From Mageeibacillus sp. UBA5747 (GTDB lineage: Bacteria > Bacillota > Clostridia > Saccharofermentanales > UBA5734), in contig DIFN01000042.1 in assembly GCA_002419145.1 (NCBI GenBank), positions 1-15,636 of the forward strand: a DNA stretch of 15,636 nt, written 5' to 3'. The notes under the pieces are model-generated. The model ran no database searches and had not been told where the DNA came from. It saw only the letters and a program-made list of their open reading frames with translations. Both the position numbers and the translations under genes were made by a program. Of this stretch, positions 7,093 through 13,826 are shown one piece after another. Each line of letters begins with the position of its first letter. Position 1 is the stretch's first letter.

Positions 7093-7992
7093 ATGTTCAA
7101 CCGATTTTTTAACTTGGTCGAGATCAGGACCAAGCTCGCCAGCCTCTTGCCATTCCTGCTCGGGCTGGCTTTTGTTTACAGTCGCTACCAGGTCATCAAC
7201 TGGAGTCTGACAGGCGTTTTTTTTGCCAGCATGCTCGCGTTTGACATGGCTACGACTGCTTTGAACAATTTCATCGATACACGCGACAATGGCCAACCGT
7301 TGCCATTCGCCCGCCAGACAGCGCTTGTGATTCTCGTAGCTTTATTTGGCTTGGCCACCGCGCTGGGACTGGTTCTGGCTTTCTCGACTGACCTGACCAT
7401 TCTGCTGGCCGGTGCCGCTTGTTTTGCCGTGGGCATTTTCTACACCTTTGGCCCCGCACCTATCTCACGCATGCCACTGGGAGAGATGTTCTCCGGCCTG
7501 TTCATGGGCTTTTTCATTCCCTTCCTGGTTGCCCAGATCAACGCACCCTCCGGCAGTCTGGTTTTCATCCGTCTGGACTGGCAAATGTTCACCCTGGCCC
7601 TGCACTGGCCGGAACTGGTGAAATTGCTTTTGGTGACAGTCACCCCGGTTGCCACGATTGCCAACATCATGCTGGCCAACAATACCTGCGACCTCGAACA
7701 TGACCGCGCAGTCAGCCGCCTGACCTTGCCACACTATATCGGTGTGCCGGCTGCCCTGAATGTCTTTGCCGGACTCTATTACGCCTCATTTTTAAGCTGG
7801 GTTGCCCTCGCTGCCCTGGGCCTTGTGACTCCCTGGCTGCTGGCTGCACTGCTGGTGGCCATTCCAGTCGAAATGAACATCCGCAAATTTCGCCTGATCC
7901 AGACCAAACAAGCAACCTTTGTCGTGAGCATGCAGAATTTCCTGCTCCTGATGCTGCCATTGGTCATCGCCACGGCTCTGACCCGGATTTAA
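7093..7992 (+). CDS. UbiA-family prenyltransferase, probable DHNA polyprenyltransferase (MenA/DmkA-like)
   Basis: Integral membrane prenyltransferase expected to attach the polyprenyl chain to 1,4-dihydroxy-2-naphthoate, giving demethylmenaquinone. It has 299 residues and about eight to nine hydrophobic helices. The two UbiA substrate/magnesium motifs are visible: N58-N59-x-x-D62-x-x-D65 (ALNNFIDTRDN) and N196-N197-x-x-D200-x-x-x-D204 (NNTCDLEHDR). The cytoplasmic loop RMPLGEMFSGLFMGF (126-140) corresponds to the conserved G-E segment of MenA-like enzymes. The ATG at 7093 is preferred over an upstream in-frame ATG at 7036 because AGGG (7083-7086) lies 6 bases before it and the upstream start would overlap the previous gene. 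It begins 19 bases after the polyprenyl synthase stop, so the two are one operon. The family is sure; the aromatic acceptor is inferred from context. Confidence 0.85.
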   Translation: MFNRFFNLVEIRTKLASLLPFLLGLAFVYSRYQVINWSLTGVFFASMLAFDMATTALNNFIDTRDNGQPLPFARQTALVILVALFGLATALGLVLAFSTDLTILLAGAACFAVGIFYTFGPAPISRMPLGEMFSGLFMGFFIPFLVAQINAPSGSLVFIRLDWQMFTLALHWPELVKLLLVTVTPVATIANIMLANNTCDLEHDRAVSRLTLPHYIGVPAALNVFAGLYYASFLSWVALAALGLVTPWLLAALLVAIPVEMNIRKFRLIQTKQATFVVSMQNFLLLMLPLVIATALTRI

Positions 7993-8420
7993 CTGGTTTG
8001 GTCGTTTCCAAACCAGAGCCCGATCTCCCTGGATGCAGATTCAGGCGAGTCTGAAGCGTGGACACTGTTGCGGCGCGTGTCGATGGCATACTGGGCACGG
8101 ATTGTGCCGGGTTCCGCCTGAGCTGGATCGGTCGCACCATTCAATTCCCTGACGCGAACGATGGCATTTGCACCGGAAAGAACCAGGGCGACAACTGGCT
8201 GGTCCGTAAGACGTTCCAGCAGGCCTTCATAATAAGGCTGCCCCAGATGTTCCTCATAATGCTGTGCTACCAGCTCTCTGGCCGGCCGGAGCATTTTCAA
8301 TTGTGTGATCACCAGACCGGCATTTTCGTAATGGGCCAGAATTGCCCCGATCAGGTGGCGCTCACAGGCATCAGGTTTGATGAGGACCAAGGTTTGTTCA
8401 ACGGGATCGCAGTTAACCAC
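7989..8420 (-). CDS. ndk: Nucleoside diphosphate kinase
   Basis: Transfers the terminal phosphate from ATP to nucleoside diphosphates through a phosphohistidine, balancing NTP and dNTP pools. At 143 residues it has the family length. The family hallmarks are present: LVLIKPDA (11-18), HLGQPYYEGL (58-67), GATDP (95-99), PGTIRAQYA (104-112) and the catalytic H121 in NSVHASDSPESA, where alanine replaces the commoner glycine after the histidine. The start codon is GTG at 8418-8420, supported by GGAGG (8428-8432) 7 bases upstream. The stop codon overlaps that of the convergent prenyltransferase gene by 4 bp, and the last nine codons form a strong hairpin. Confidence 0.96.
   Translation of the reverse strand: MVNCDPVEQTLVLIKPDACERHLIGAILAHYENAGLVITQLKMLRPARELVAQHYEEHLGQPYYEGLLERLTDQPVVALVLSGANAIVRVRELNGATDPAQAEPGTIRAQYAIDTRRNSVHASDSPESASREIGLWFGNDQTS
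7993..8016. terminator. Perfect 9-bp hairpin at the prenyltransferase/ndk convergence
   Basis: CTGGTTTGG (7993-8001) and CCAAACCAG (8008-8016) flank a 6-base loop. The hairpin begins directly after the prenyltransferase stop codon and lies inside the ndk coding sequence. There is no T-run after it on the plus strand, so it may act as an mRNA-stabilising or weak termination structure rather than a classical intrinsic terminator. Confidence 0.5.
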
Positions 8421-8458
8421 GGCTAATCCTCCAAGTTCATAAAATCGAAATTTCCATT

Positions 8459-8487
8459 ATTGTATCATGCCTCTCAACGGTTCAGAA
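8459..8487 (-). promoter_or_regulatory. Predicted ndk promoter with extended -10
   Basis: On the minus strand TACAAT (8464-8459, 5 of 6) is preceded by TG one base away (extended -10). A weak -35 (TTCTGA, 8487-8482) lies at a 17-base spacing. Confidence 0.42.
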
Positions 8488-8501
8488 TCCATGACAGCCA
8501 C

Positions 8502-8513
8502 CCGGGCGCCCGG
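8502..8513. repeat. 12-bp GC palindrome between ndk and gap
   Basis: CCGGGCGCCCGG is perfectly self-complementary, and ACAGCC (8494-8499) and GGCTGT (8512-8517) form overlapping outer arms. It lies upstream of both predicted promoters. It could be an operator or a remnant structure; no protein can be assigned. Confidence 0.35.
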
Positions 8514-8643
8514 CTGTGAATCAATCTTTCTCTGGCTCCGCAGCTGCCGTTTTAAACAATCAATTCGGCCGTGTGATCCTGCCCCTTGGCAAACCGCTCA
8601 GCCTGTTTGCGAAAGACTGATCAACATCTAGCTATTCTTACAA

Positions 8644-8672
8644 TTGAAATCAGGGCTCTATTAGGCTAAAAT
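8644..8672 (+). promoter_or_regulatory. Strong sigma-A promoter of gap
   Basis: TTGAAA (8644-8649, 5 of 6) and TAAAAT (8667-8672, 5 of 6) are exactly 17 bases apart. The leader of about 50 bases contains a small hairpin, CCCTC (8697-8701) with GAGGG (8706-8710), ending 5 bases before the Shine-Dalgarno sequence. Confidence 0.72.
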
Positions 8673-8728
8673 AAGAAGCGATGCAAATTTTAATTACCCT
8701 CATTCGAGGGCTATCGGGAGGAAACAAC

Positions 8729-9802
8729 ATGGCTATCAAAGTTGGTATCAATGGTTTTGGCCGCATCGGCCGTATGGTTTTCCAGGCGCTCTGCGACCAG
8801 GGTCTGCTGGGCAAGGAAATCGATGTCGTTGCTGTCGCTGACGTCTCAACTGACGCAGACTATTTCGCCTACCAGATCAAGTACGACTCGATCCAGGGCA
8901 AGTTCAAACACGAAGTCTCCACCACCAAGTCCAGCCCCGATGCCACCGATAACGACGTCATCGTCGTCAATGGTCACAAGATTCAGTGCGTCATGGCACA
9001 GCGCAATCCAGCTGATCTGCCCTGGGGCAAGATGGGCGTCGAGTACGTCATCGAATCCACCGGCCTCTTCACCGAAGCTGACAAAGCTGCTGGCCACCTC
9101 GCTGCAGGCGCCAAGAAAGTCATCATCTCCGCACCGGCCAAGGGCGACGTCAAGACCATCGTTATGGGCGTCAACGAAGTCGAATATGACTCTTCCAAGC
9201 ACAACATCGTCTCCAATGCTTCCTGCACCACCAACTGCCTCGCTCCGCTGGTCCATGTCATCCTCAAAGAAGGCATCGGCGTCGAACAGGGCCTGATGAC
9301 CACCATCCATTCTTATACCGCCACTCAGAAGGTCGTTGACGGCCCGTCCAAGAAAGACTGGCGCGGCGGCCGTGCTGCGGCGATTAACATTATCCCTTCC
9401 ACCACCGGTGCGGCCAAGGCTGTCGGCGAGGTCCTGCCCCAGGTCAAAGGCAAAATGACCGGTATGTCTTTCCGTGTCCCGACCCCGACCGTTTCGGTTG
9501 TCGACCTGACCTTCACCGCTGCCCGTGATACCTCGATCGAAGAGATCGACGCCAAGCTCAAAGAGGCCTCTAAGACCTACTTGAAGGGCATCCTCGGCTA
9601 CACCGAAGAAGAACTCGTCTCCACCGACTTCATCCATGACAACCGTTCTTCGATCTATGACTCTCTGGCTACCCTGCAGAACAACCTCAAGGGCGAAAAG
9701 CGCTTCTTCAAGGTCGTCTCCTGGTACGACAACGAATGGGGCTATTCCAACCGCGTCGTCGACCTCGTCCGCTACATGGGCAGCAAAGACGGCAACCTGT
9801 AA
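8729..9802 (+). CDS. gap: Glyceraldehyde-3-phosphate dehydrogenase
   Basis: Phosphorylating, NAD-dependent glycolytic enzyme converting glyceraldehyde 3-phosphate to 1,3-bisphosphoglycerate in the cytoplasm. The Rossmann motif GINGFGRIGR (6-15) is followed by D38, a position favouring NAD. The active-site cysteine is C166 in SNASCTTNCLAP and the catalytic base is H194 (TIHSYTATQ). At 357 residues it is longer than the usual 330-340, the extra residues lying mainly around 60-100. The start at 8729 is chosen over an upstream in-frame ATG at 8681 because GGGAGG (8716-8721) lies 7 bases before it and the protein then begins with the family sequence MAIKVG. Codon use is strongly biased toward C-ending codons compared with neighbours, as expected for very high expression. 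The sequence type is closer to E. coli or kinetoplastid GAPDH than to Bacillota GapA. Confidence 0.98.
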   Translation: MAIKVGINGFGRIGRMVFQALCDQGLLGKEIDVVAVADVSTDADYFAYQIKYDSIQGKFKHEVSTTKSSPDATDNDVIVVNGHKIQCVMAQRNPADLPWGKMGVEYVIESTGLFTEADKAAGHLAAGAKKVIISAPAKGDVKTIVMGVNEVEYDSSKHNIVSNASCTTNCLAPLVHVILKEGIGVEQGLMTTIHSYTATQKVVDGPSKKDWRGGRAAAINIIPSTTGAAKAVGEVLPQVKGKMTGMSFRVPTPTVSVVDLTFTAARDTSIEEIDAKLKEASKTYLKGILGYTEEELVSTDFIHDNRSSIYDSLATLQNNLKGEKRFFKVVSWYDNEWGYSNRVVDLVRYMGSKDGNL

Positions 9803-9826
9803 GACTCTCAGTTTCATACCTGCTAC

Positions 9827-9860
9827 GGGGATGCATCGATGGGGTGCATCCCCTTTTTTT
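9827..9860 (+). terminator. Intrinsic terminator of gap
   Basis: GGGGATGCA (9827-9835) pairs with TGCATCCCC (9845-9853) around a 9-base loop, immediately followed by seven T (9854-9860). This is a textbook rho-independent terminator. Confidence 0.92.
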
Positions 9861-9902
9861 GGTCCCAGGAAAAGGCTAAGATGGAATCAGGAACAGAATA
9901 TC

Positions 9903-9936
9903 GCGATCCGTTGGCCTGTCAGAGAATATGGATCGC
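9903..9936 (+). repeat. 7-bp inverted repeat upstream of cdd
   Basis: GCGATCC (9903-9909) and GGATCGC (9930-9936) are separated by 20 bases and end just before the cdd ribosome binding site. A leader stem-loop or an operator is possible. No clear promoter was seen in this gap, so cdd may be partly served by read-through from gap. Confidence 0.25.
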
Positions 9937-9956
9937 AGCAAAGGAAGTATCTTCAC

Positions 9957-10379
9957 ATGGTCTCTGATCAGGAATTGATAGCCCTGGCCCGCCGCGCTCG
10001 TGACAAAGCCTATGTTCCCTATTCGAATTTCTCTGTTGGTGCTGCCGTAGAAACAACCGATGGCCAGATTTTCACTGGCTGCAACATCGAAAACGCGTCC
10101 TATGGCGCGACCAATTGTGCTGAGCGTACCGCCATTTTCAAGGCGGTCAGCGAAGGCGCCAGAGAAATCCGGCGCCTGGCTGTGGCTTGTACGCAAGCTG
10201 AGCCGTGCATGCCCTGTGGCATCTGCCGCCAGGTTATAGCTGAGTTCGCCAGCCCAGACTTCTACTGCCTGTGTGTGCCTGGACCGGAGCCTGCGCCCGG
10301 GCAGGCTGATCGGATCCGCCTCCTTGAGCTGGAGGAACTGCTGCCGAACCGTTTTTCTCTCCCCCCAGACAAGCCCTGA
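9957..10379 (+). CDS. cdd: Cytidine deaminase
   Basis: Zinc-dependent hydrolase converting cytidine and deoxycytidine to uridine and deoxyuridine for pyrimidine salvage. The 140-residue length is that of the homotetrameric class. Zinc ligands are C54 (in NCAERTA, with catalytic E56) and C87 and C90 (PCGICRQV); the substrate-binding stretch YSNFSVGAA (22-30) and CNIENASYG (42-50) are intact. The start at 9957 is chosen because AAGGA (9941-9945) lies 11 bases upstream; the frame is open much further upstream into gap, but that part is antisense-like noise. In many Bacillota cdd sits beside era; here it stands alone between gap and hpf. Confidence 0.96.
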   Translation: MVSDQELIALARRARDKAYVPYSNFSVGAAVETTDGQIFTGCNIENASYGATNCAERTAIFKAVSEGAREIRRLAVACTQAEPCMPCGICRQVIAEFASPDFYCLCVPGPEPAPGQADRIRLLELEELLPNRFSLPPDKP

Positions 10380-10385
10380 AAACAA

Positions 10386-10421
10386 GCCAGGATCCTCCTG
10401 GCACCAATAGATCGATTTTTT
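10386..10421 (+). terminator. Probable terminator after cdd
   Basis: GCCAGGA (10386-10392) and TCCTGGC (10396-10402) form a 7-bp stem with a 3-base loop. A run of six T follows only after 13 bases (10416-10421), so efficiency is uncertain. Confidence 0.5.
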
Positions 10422-10479
10422 ACCAAATACAACAACAATTCACGGTGACAATTGGTACAAAGGAGGTGTCTGATAGGGA

Positions 10480-10485
10480 TATAAT
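10480..10485 (+). promoter_or_regulatory. Perfect -10 box upstream of hpf
   Basis: TATAAT stands 75 bases before the hpf start, but the position 17 bases upstream has no sigma-A -35 box (ACAAAG). The stretch AAAGGAGGT (10459-10467) lies 12 bases ahead of the -10 box and loosely recalls the -35 element of sigma-H promoters; hpf (yvyD) of Bacillus subtilis is known to depend on sigma-B and sigma-H. The leader also holds an inverted repeat (TTCCAC 10507-10512, GTGGAA 10527-10532). Confidence 0.45.
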
Positions 10486-10560
10486 AGAGACAGAACAAAA
10501 GTTGTTTTCCACGGCAACACCTGCTGGTGGAAGAACAAGATTCAGAAGGGAGCGGTCAAC

Positions 10561-11097
10561 ATGAAGGTAAACATCCATGGCAAAGGTATCAAAGTCGGTG
10601 ACCAGCTGCAGCAACGGATCGAAGAGAAACTTAGCAAATTCAACCGGTTTTTCGGGGATGATGCTGTTGCCAATGTCAAGGTCCGGCCCGATGGTGATCT
10701 CAAAGTCATTGAGGTGACCTTGAAAATTCAGAAGCATTATTACCGTGCCGAGTGCGCGGCGGACGATATTTTCACTGCCCTCGATGAGGCAGTCGAAGTC
10801 CTCGAAGGCCAGTTCCGCAAACACAAGACCCGGATGGAGAAGAAAATCCACGACTACGCCTACATGAAGGAGTACTTGCTCGCGGAAGTGCCTCAGCCAG
10901 CCGAACCCGAAGATGAAATGCAGATCATCCGCCGGAAAACGTTTGACCTCACTCCGATGGACGCCGAGGAAGCTGCCCTCCAGATGGAAATGCTGGGACA
11001 CTCCTTCCTCCTGTTTTTGGATGTGGAGACTGAGAAGGTCTGTGCAGTTTACAAGCGCAAGGATGGTCACTACGGTCTGCTCGAACCTAATTACTGA
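10561..11097 (+). CDS. hpf: Ribosome hibernation promoting factor, long form
   Basis: Binds the 30S subunit near the decoding centre during stationary phase or stress and, in its long form, joins ribosomes into inactive 100S dimers. Residues 1-95 form the S30AE domain (MKVNIHGKGIKV, then EEKLSKFNRFF). A charged linker follows, and residues about 118-176 form the C-terminal dimerisation domain (VRRKTF-like IIRRKTFDLTPMDAEEA, then HSFLLFLD and YKRKDGHYGLLEP). At 178 residues it has the length of the Bacillota and plant plastid type. The ATG is preceded by GGGAG (10548-10552) at 8 bases. It has its own promoter region and a strong terminator, so it is likely transcribed alone. Confidence 0.97.
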   Translation: MKVNIHGKGIKVGDQLQQRIEEKLSKFNRFFGDDAVANVKVRPDGDLKVIEVTLKIQKHYYRAECAADDIFTALDEAVEVLEGQFRKHKTRMEKKIHDYAYMKEYLLAEVPQPAEPEDEMQIIRRKTFDLTPMDAEEAALQMEMLGHSFLLFLDVETEKVCAVYKRKDGHYGLLEPNY

Positions 11098-11147
11098 TAT
11101 CGCCGCCTTCCGTCTGTCACCATTTAAAAATCCCAGTCCTTGCGTGA

Positions 11148-11177
11148 GGGCTGACCCCGGGGGGTCGGCCCTTTTTT
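11148..11177 (+). terminator. Intrinsic terminator of hpf
   Basis: GGGCTGACCC (11148-11157) pairs with GGGTCGGCCC (11162-11171), one wobble pair, with a 4-base loop, then six T (11172-11177). Confidence 0.9.
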
Positions 11178-11178
11178 A

Positions 11179-11187
11179 TGGTAAAAT
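11179..11187 (+). promoter_or_regulatory. Possible extended -10 promoter of pcrA
   Basis: TGGTAAAAT (TG, one base, then TAAAAT) starts two bases after the hpf terminator T-run and 32 bases before the pcrA start codon. There is no -35 box, since that position is inside the terminator stem. Confidence 0.4.
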
Positions 11188-11218
11188 CGTAGAACACTCT
11201 TTTTTGGAGGCAATCAAC

Positions 11219-13720
11219 ATGGACCTTTTCGACCAGCTCCTGGATCACCAGGACGCTCCTGCCGAGCAATCCACAGCCCCTGCTGCCACAACCGGCTCCC
11301 TGGCGCAACCAATCTCACCGAACGCCAGTGACCCGGCGCGCCTGCTCTCTGGACTCAATCCTGAACAGGCCAGAGCCGTCCAGCATGTCAATGGGCCCCT
11401 GCTGATCCTGGCTGGGGCTGGTTCAGGCAAGACCCGTGTTATCACGCACCGGATCGCCTGGCTGGTGGAGGTGCAAAAAATCAGTCCCGCAGCCATTCTG
11501 GCCATCACCTTCACCAACAAGGCTGCTGCCGAGATGAAAAGCAGGGTCAAGGAACTGGTCGGGCCTGTCAGCACCGCGATGTGGATCGGAACCTTCCACA
11601 GCATGCTGGCTCGTATCCTGCGCCGCTATGCGGACCGCCTGGGTTATGACCGCAATTTTGCCATCCTGGACAGCGATGACCAGCAGAAGGTCGTCAAACA
11701 ATGCCTGGCGGAACTCAAGCTGGATGAGAAAACTTTTGCCGTGCGCTCGGTTCACGCCCAGATCAGCTCGGCGAAAAATGCCCTGCAGACACCGGATGAT
11801 TTTGCCCGCAAGTCAGGCAGTGACTACCGGGCCAGCAAGGTTGCCGAGGTTTACCGCCTGTACCAGGATAAACTCAAGCGGGCTAACAGCATGGACTTTG
11901 ATGACATCCTGCTCGAGGCTGTCCGCTTGCTGGAGACTCAACCAGACATCCTGGCCGAATACCAGAACCGCTTCCGCTACATCCTCGTCGACGAGTACCA
12001 GGACACCAACCATGCCCAGTACAAACTGGTCCAGATGCTGTCAGCTGGCCACCGCAACCTGTGCGTGGTCGGTGACGACGACCAGTCGATCTACAGCTTC
12101 CGTGGCGCCAATATCCAGAACATTCTTGATTTCGAGAAAGATTTCAAAGGCTGCACCGTTATCAAGCTGGAGCAGAACTACCGTTCGACGGGCAACGTCC
12201 TGGGAGCGGCCAATGAGGTCATCCGCAACAATGCCGGGCGCAAGAACAAGAAACTTTGGACCGAGGCTCATGCCGGGGAGAAAATCACCTTCCTGCGCGC
12301 GGAAAACCACAGCGACGAGAGCCGGTACATTGCCAGTGAGATCAGCCGCCTAGTGACCGGTCAGAAGTACCACTATGGCGACATCGCCATTCTCTACCGT
12401 CTCAACGCGCTCTCGCGCAATCTGGAAGGCGCCCTGCGCGACGAGGGTGTTCCCTATCGGATTTTCGGCGGCATGCGCTTCTATGACCGCAAGGAGATCA
12501 AAGACGTCCTGGCCTATCTGCGTCTGGTCGCCTTTCCGAAAGATGATCTTTCCCTGGGCCGGATCATCAATGTGCCGCGGCGCGGCATTGGCGATGCCAC
12601 CCTCGAAACCCTCGCCCAGCTGGCCACTGCACACCAGGTCTCGCAACTGGAAATCTGTGCCCGGGCACAGGAGTTCCCGGAACTGGCCCGGACCGCGGGC
12701 CGCCTGCTGCTGTTCGCTACTTTGATTGATAGGCTGCGCCAAGGCTTGCTGTCTGACCAGATGAGTTTCCCGGAATACATCGAATGGGTCGAAAATGAAT
12801 CTGGTCTGGTCCAGGATATCCTCGATCAACAGGAAAAAAGCAAAGCTGACTCCGTGGACCGGATTGAGAATCTCAAGGAATTGTTGTCAGATGCTGTCGA
12901 ATTCGACCAGAATCGGCGTGACCAGATTGACCAGATGACTGGATCTGACCTGGCCCAACAGTCCGAAGTGGAGGAGGATCACCTGATCCTGGCGACTACC
13001 CTGCCGGACATCCTCAATACCTTCCTCGAACGAGCAGCCTTGTATTCCGAAATGGACAACGATGCCGGCGAGCAGGACTTTGTGCGTCTGATGACCATCC
13101 ATAGTGCCAAAGGTCTCGAATTCAAGGCTGTGTTCCTGGTCGGTGCCGAAGAAGGCCTGTTTCCAGGCTATCGCTCGATGGCCAGTGAGTCGGATATCGA
13201 GGAAGAACGGCGCCTGGCCTATGTTGCCATCACCCGAGCGCGGGAAAAGCTCTATGTGACGACAGCCAGGAGCCGCCTGGTCTTTGGCCAGACCCAGAGA
13301 TTCATGGTTTCGCGCTTTATCCGGGAGATCCCTGATGAATACATAGATGAACGAGGTGGATCCCGCCTGGGTGATCGCTCAGCTGAGTTTGGTGAGTCAG
13401 CTGGCTGGGGCAGGGGAGAAGGGCCAGCCAGCAGCCAGTCCGGCGAACCTGTTGCCGGGGCCTATCCTGCTTTCCCTGCAGCACCGGGCAAAACGCCCAA
13501 AATCGAAAACCCCTTCGTCACCGCTACCTCGGGCCCTGCGAATAAGGGGATTGATCCTGCATCGGTTCATTCTGGCGACCGGGTCCGTCACGCCAATTTT
13601 GGCGAGGGCAAGGTCATTCGGGTCGACCCGGTAGCGGGCGACGCCATCTTGCTGATTGAATTCGGCAAAGTTGGCCAGAAGCGGATGCTGGCCCGTCAGG
13701 CCTCGCTGGAGAAACTCTGA
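11219..13720 (+). CDS. pcrA: ATP-dependent DNA helicase, UvrD/PcrA type
   Basis: Superfamily 1A 3'-5' DNA helicase for nucleotide excision repair, replication of rolling-circle plasmids and clearing of stalled polymerases. Helicase motifs in order: Q motif LNPEQ (46-50), Walker A AGAGSGKT (65-72), Ia ITFTNKAAAEM (96-106), GTFHS (124-128), Walker B VDEYQDTN (257-264), III GDDDQSIYSFRGA (285-297), IV EQNYRST (318-324), then TIHSAKGLEF and YVAITRAREKLYV near residues 626-685. The last 50 residues (SGDRVRHANFGEGKVI and onward) are the Tudor-like domain that binds RNA polymerase in PcrA. At 833 residues it is about 90 longer than typical, owing to a 40-residue Ala/Pro-rich N-terminus and a Gly/Pro/Ser-rich linker around 715-780. 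The start at 11219 has GGAGG 8 bases upstream; a longer open frame overlaps hpf and is not used. Confidence 0.97.
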   Translation: MDLFDQLLDHQDAPAEQSTAPAATTGSLAQPISPNASDPARLLSGLNPEQARAVQHVNGPLLILAGAGSGKTRVITHRIAWLVEVQKISPAAILAITFTNKAAAEMKSRVKELVGPVSTAMWIGTFHSMLARILRRYADRLGYDRNFAILDSDDQQKVVKQCLAELKLDEKTFAVRSVHAQISSAKNALQTPDDFARKSGSDYRASKVAEVYRLYQDKLKRANSMDFDDILLEAVRLLETQPDILAEYQNRFRYILVDEYQDTNHAQYKLVQMLSAGHRNLCVVGDDDQSIYSFRGANIQNILDFEKDFKGCTVIKLEQNYRSTGNVLGAANEVIRNNAGRKNKKLWTEAHAGEKITFLRAENHSDESRYIASEISRLVTGQKYHYGDIAILYRLNALSRNLEGALRDEGVPYRIFGGMRFYDRKEIKDVLAYLRLVAFPKDDLSLGRIINVPRRGIGDATLETLAQLATAHQVSQLEICARAQEFPELARTAGRLLLFATLIDRLRQGLLSDQMSFPEYIEWVENESGLVQDILDQQEKSKADSVDRIENLKELLSDAVEFDQNRRDQIDQMTGSDLAQQSEVEEDHLILATTLPDILNTFLERAALYSEMDNDAGEQDFVRLMTIHSAKGLEFKAVFLVGAEEGLFPGYRSMASESDIEEERRLAYVAITRAREKLYVTTARSRLVFGQTQRFMVSRFIREIPDEYIDERGGSRLGDRSAEFGESAGWGRGEGPASSQSGEPVAGAYPAFPAAPGKTPKIENPFVTATSGPANKGIDPASVHSGDRVRHANFGEGKVIRVDPVAGDAILLIEFGKVGQKRMLARQASLEKL

Positions 13721-13753
13721 ACAGCCACCCCCCTGGCCCCCCTGTAAGCTGCC

Positions 13754-13792
13754 CCAAAGCCCGTTGCACATCCACCGTACAACGGGCTTTGG
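13754..13792. terminator. Perfect 13-bp hairpin between convergent pcrA and transporter genes
   Basis: CCAAAGCCCGTTG (13754-13766) and CAACGGGCTTTGG (13780-13792) flank a 13-base loop. The position between two convergent genes suggests a bidirectional terminator, though neither side has a T-run. Confidence 0.65.
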
Positions 13793-13826
13793 AGGATCAA
13801 TCGGTAAGATTCCAGCCAGCCTGTGT

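Larger units (their letters stand above)
8421..8728. other. Intergenic region between divergent ndk and gap
   Basis: This 308-base gap holds the ndk and gap promoters and ribosome binding sites, a GC-rich palindrome at 8502-8513 and a short leader hairpin at 8697-8710. A 46-codon open frame at 8491-8631 has no ribosome binding site and was not accepted. No RNA gene was recognised. Confidence 0.6.

Noticed and set aside
8058..8426. 122-codon plus-strand open frame
   Set aside because: It is antisense to ndk, which carries the complete catalytic motif set.
8491..8631. 46-codon open frame between ndk and gap
   Set aside because: It has no ribosome binding site, starts inside a palindrome and lies across the region just upstream of the gap promoter. 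The translation is not recognisable.
8846..9817. 972-base open frame antisense to gap
   Set aside because: It is a by-product of the strong C-ending codon bias of gap, which removes stop codons in the opposite frame. The translation is low-complexity, rich in Asp/Gly/Val, and matches no family.
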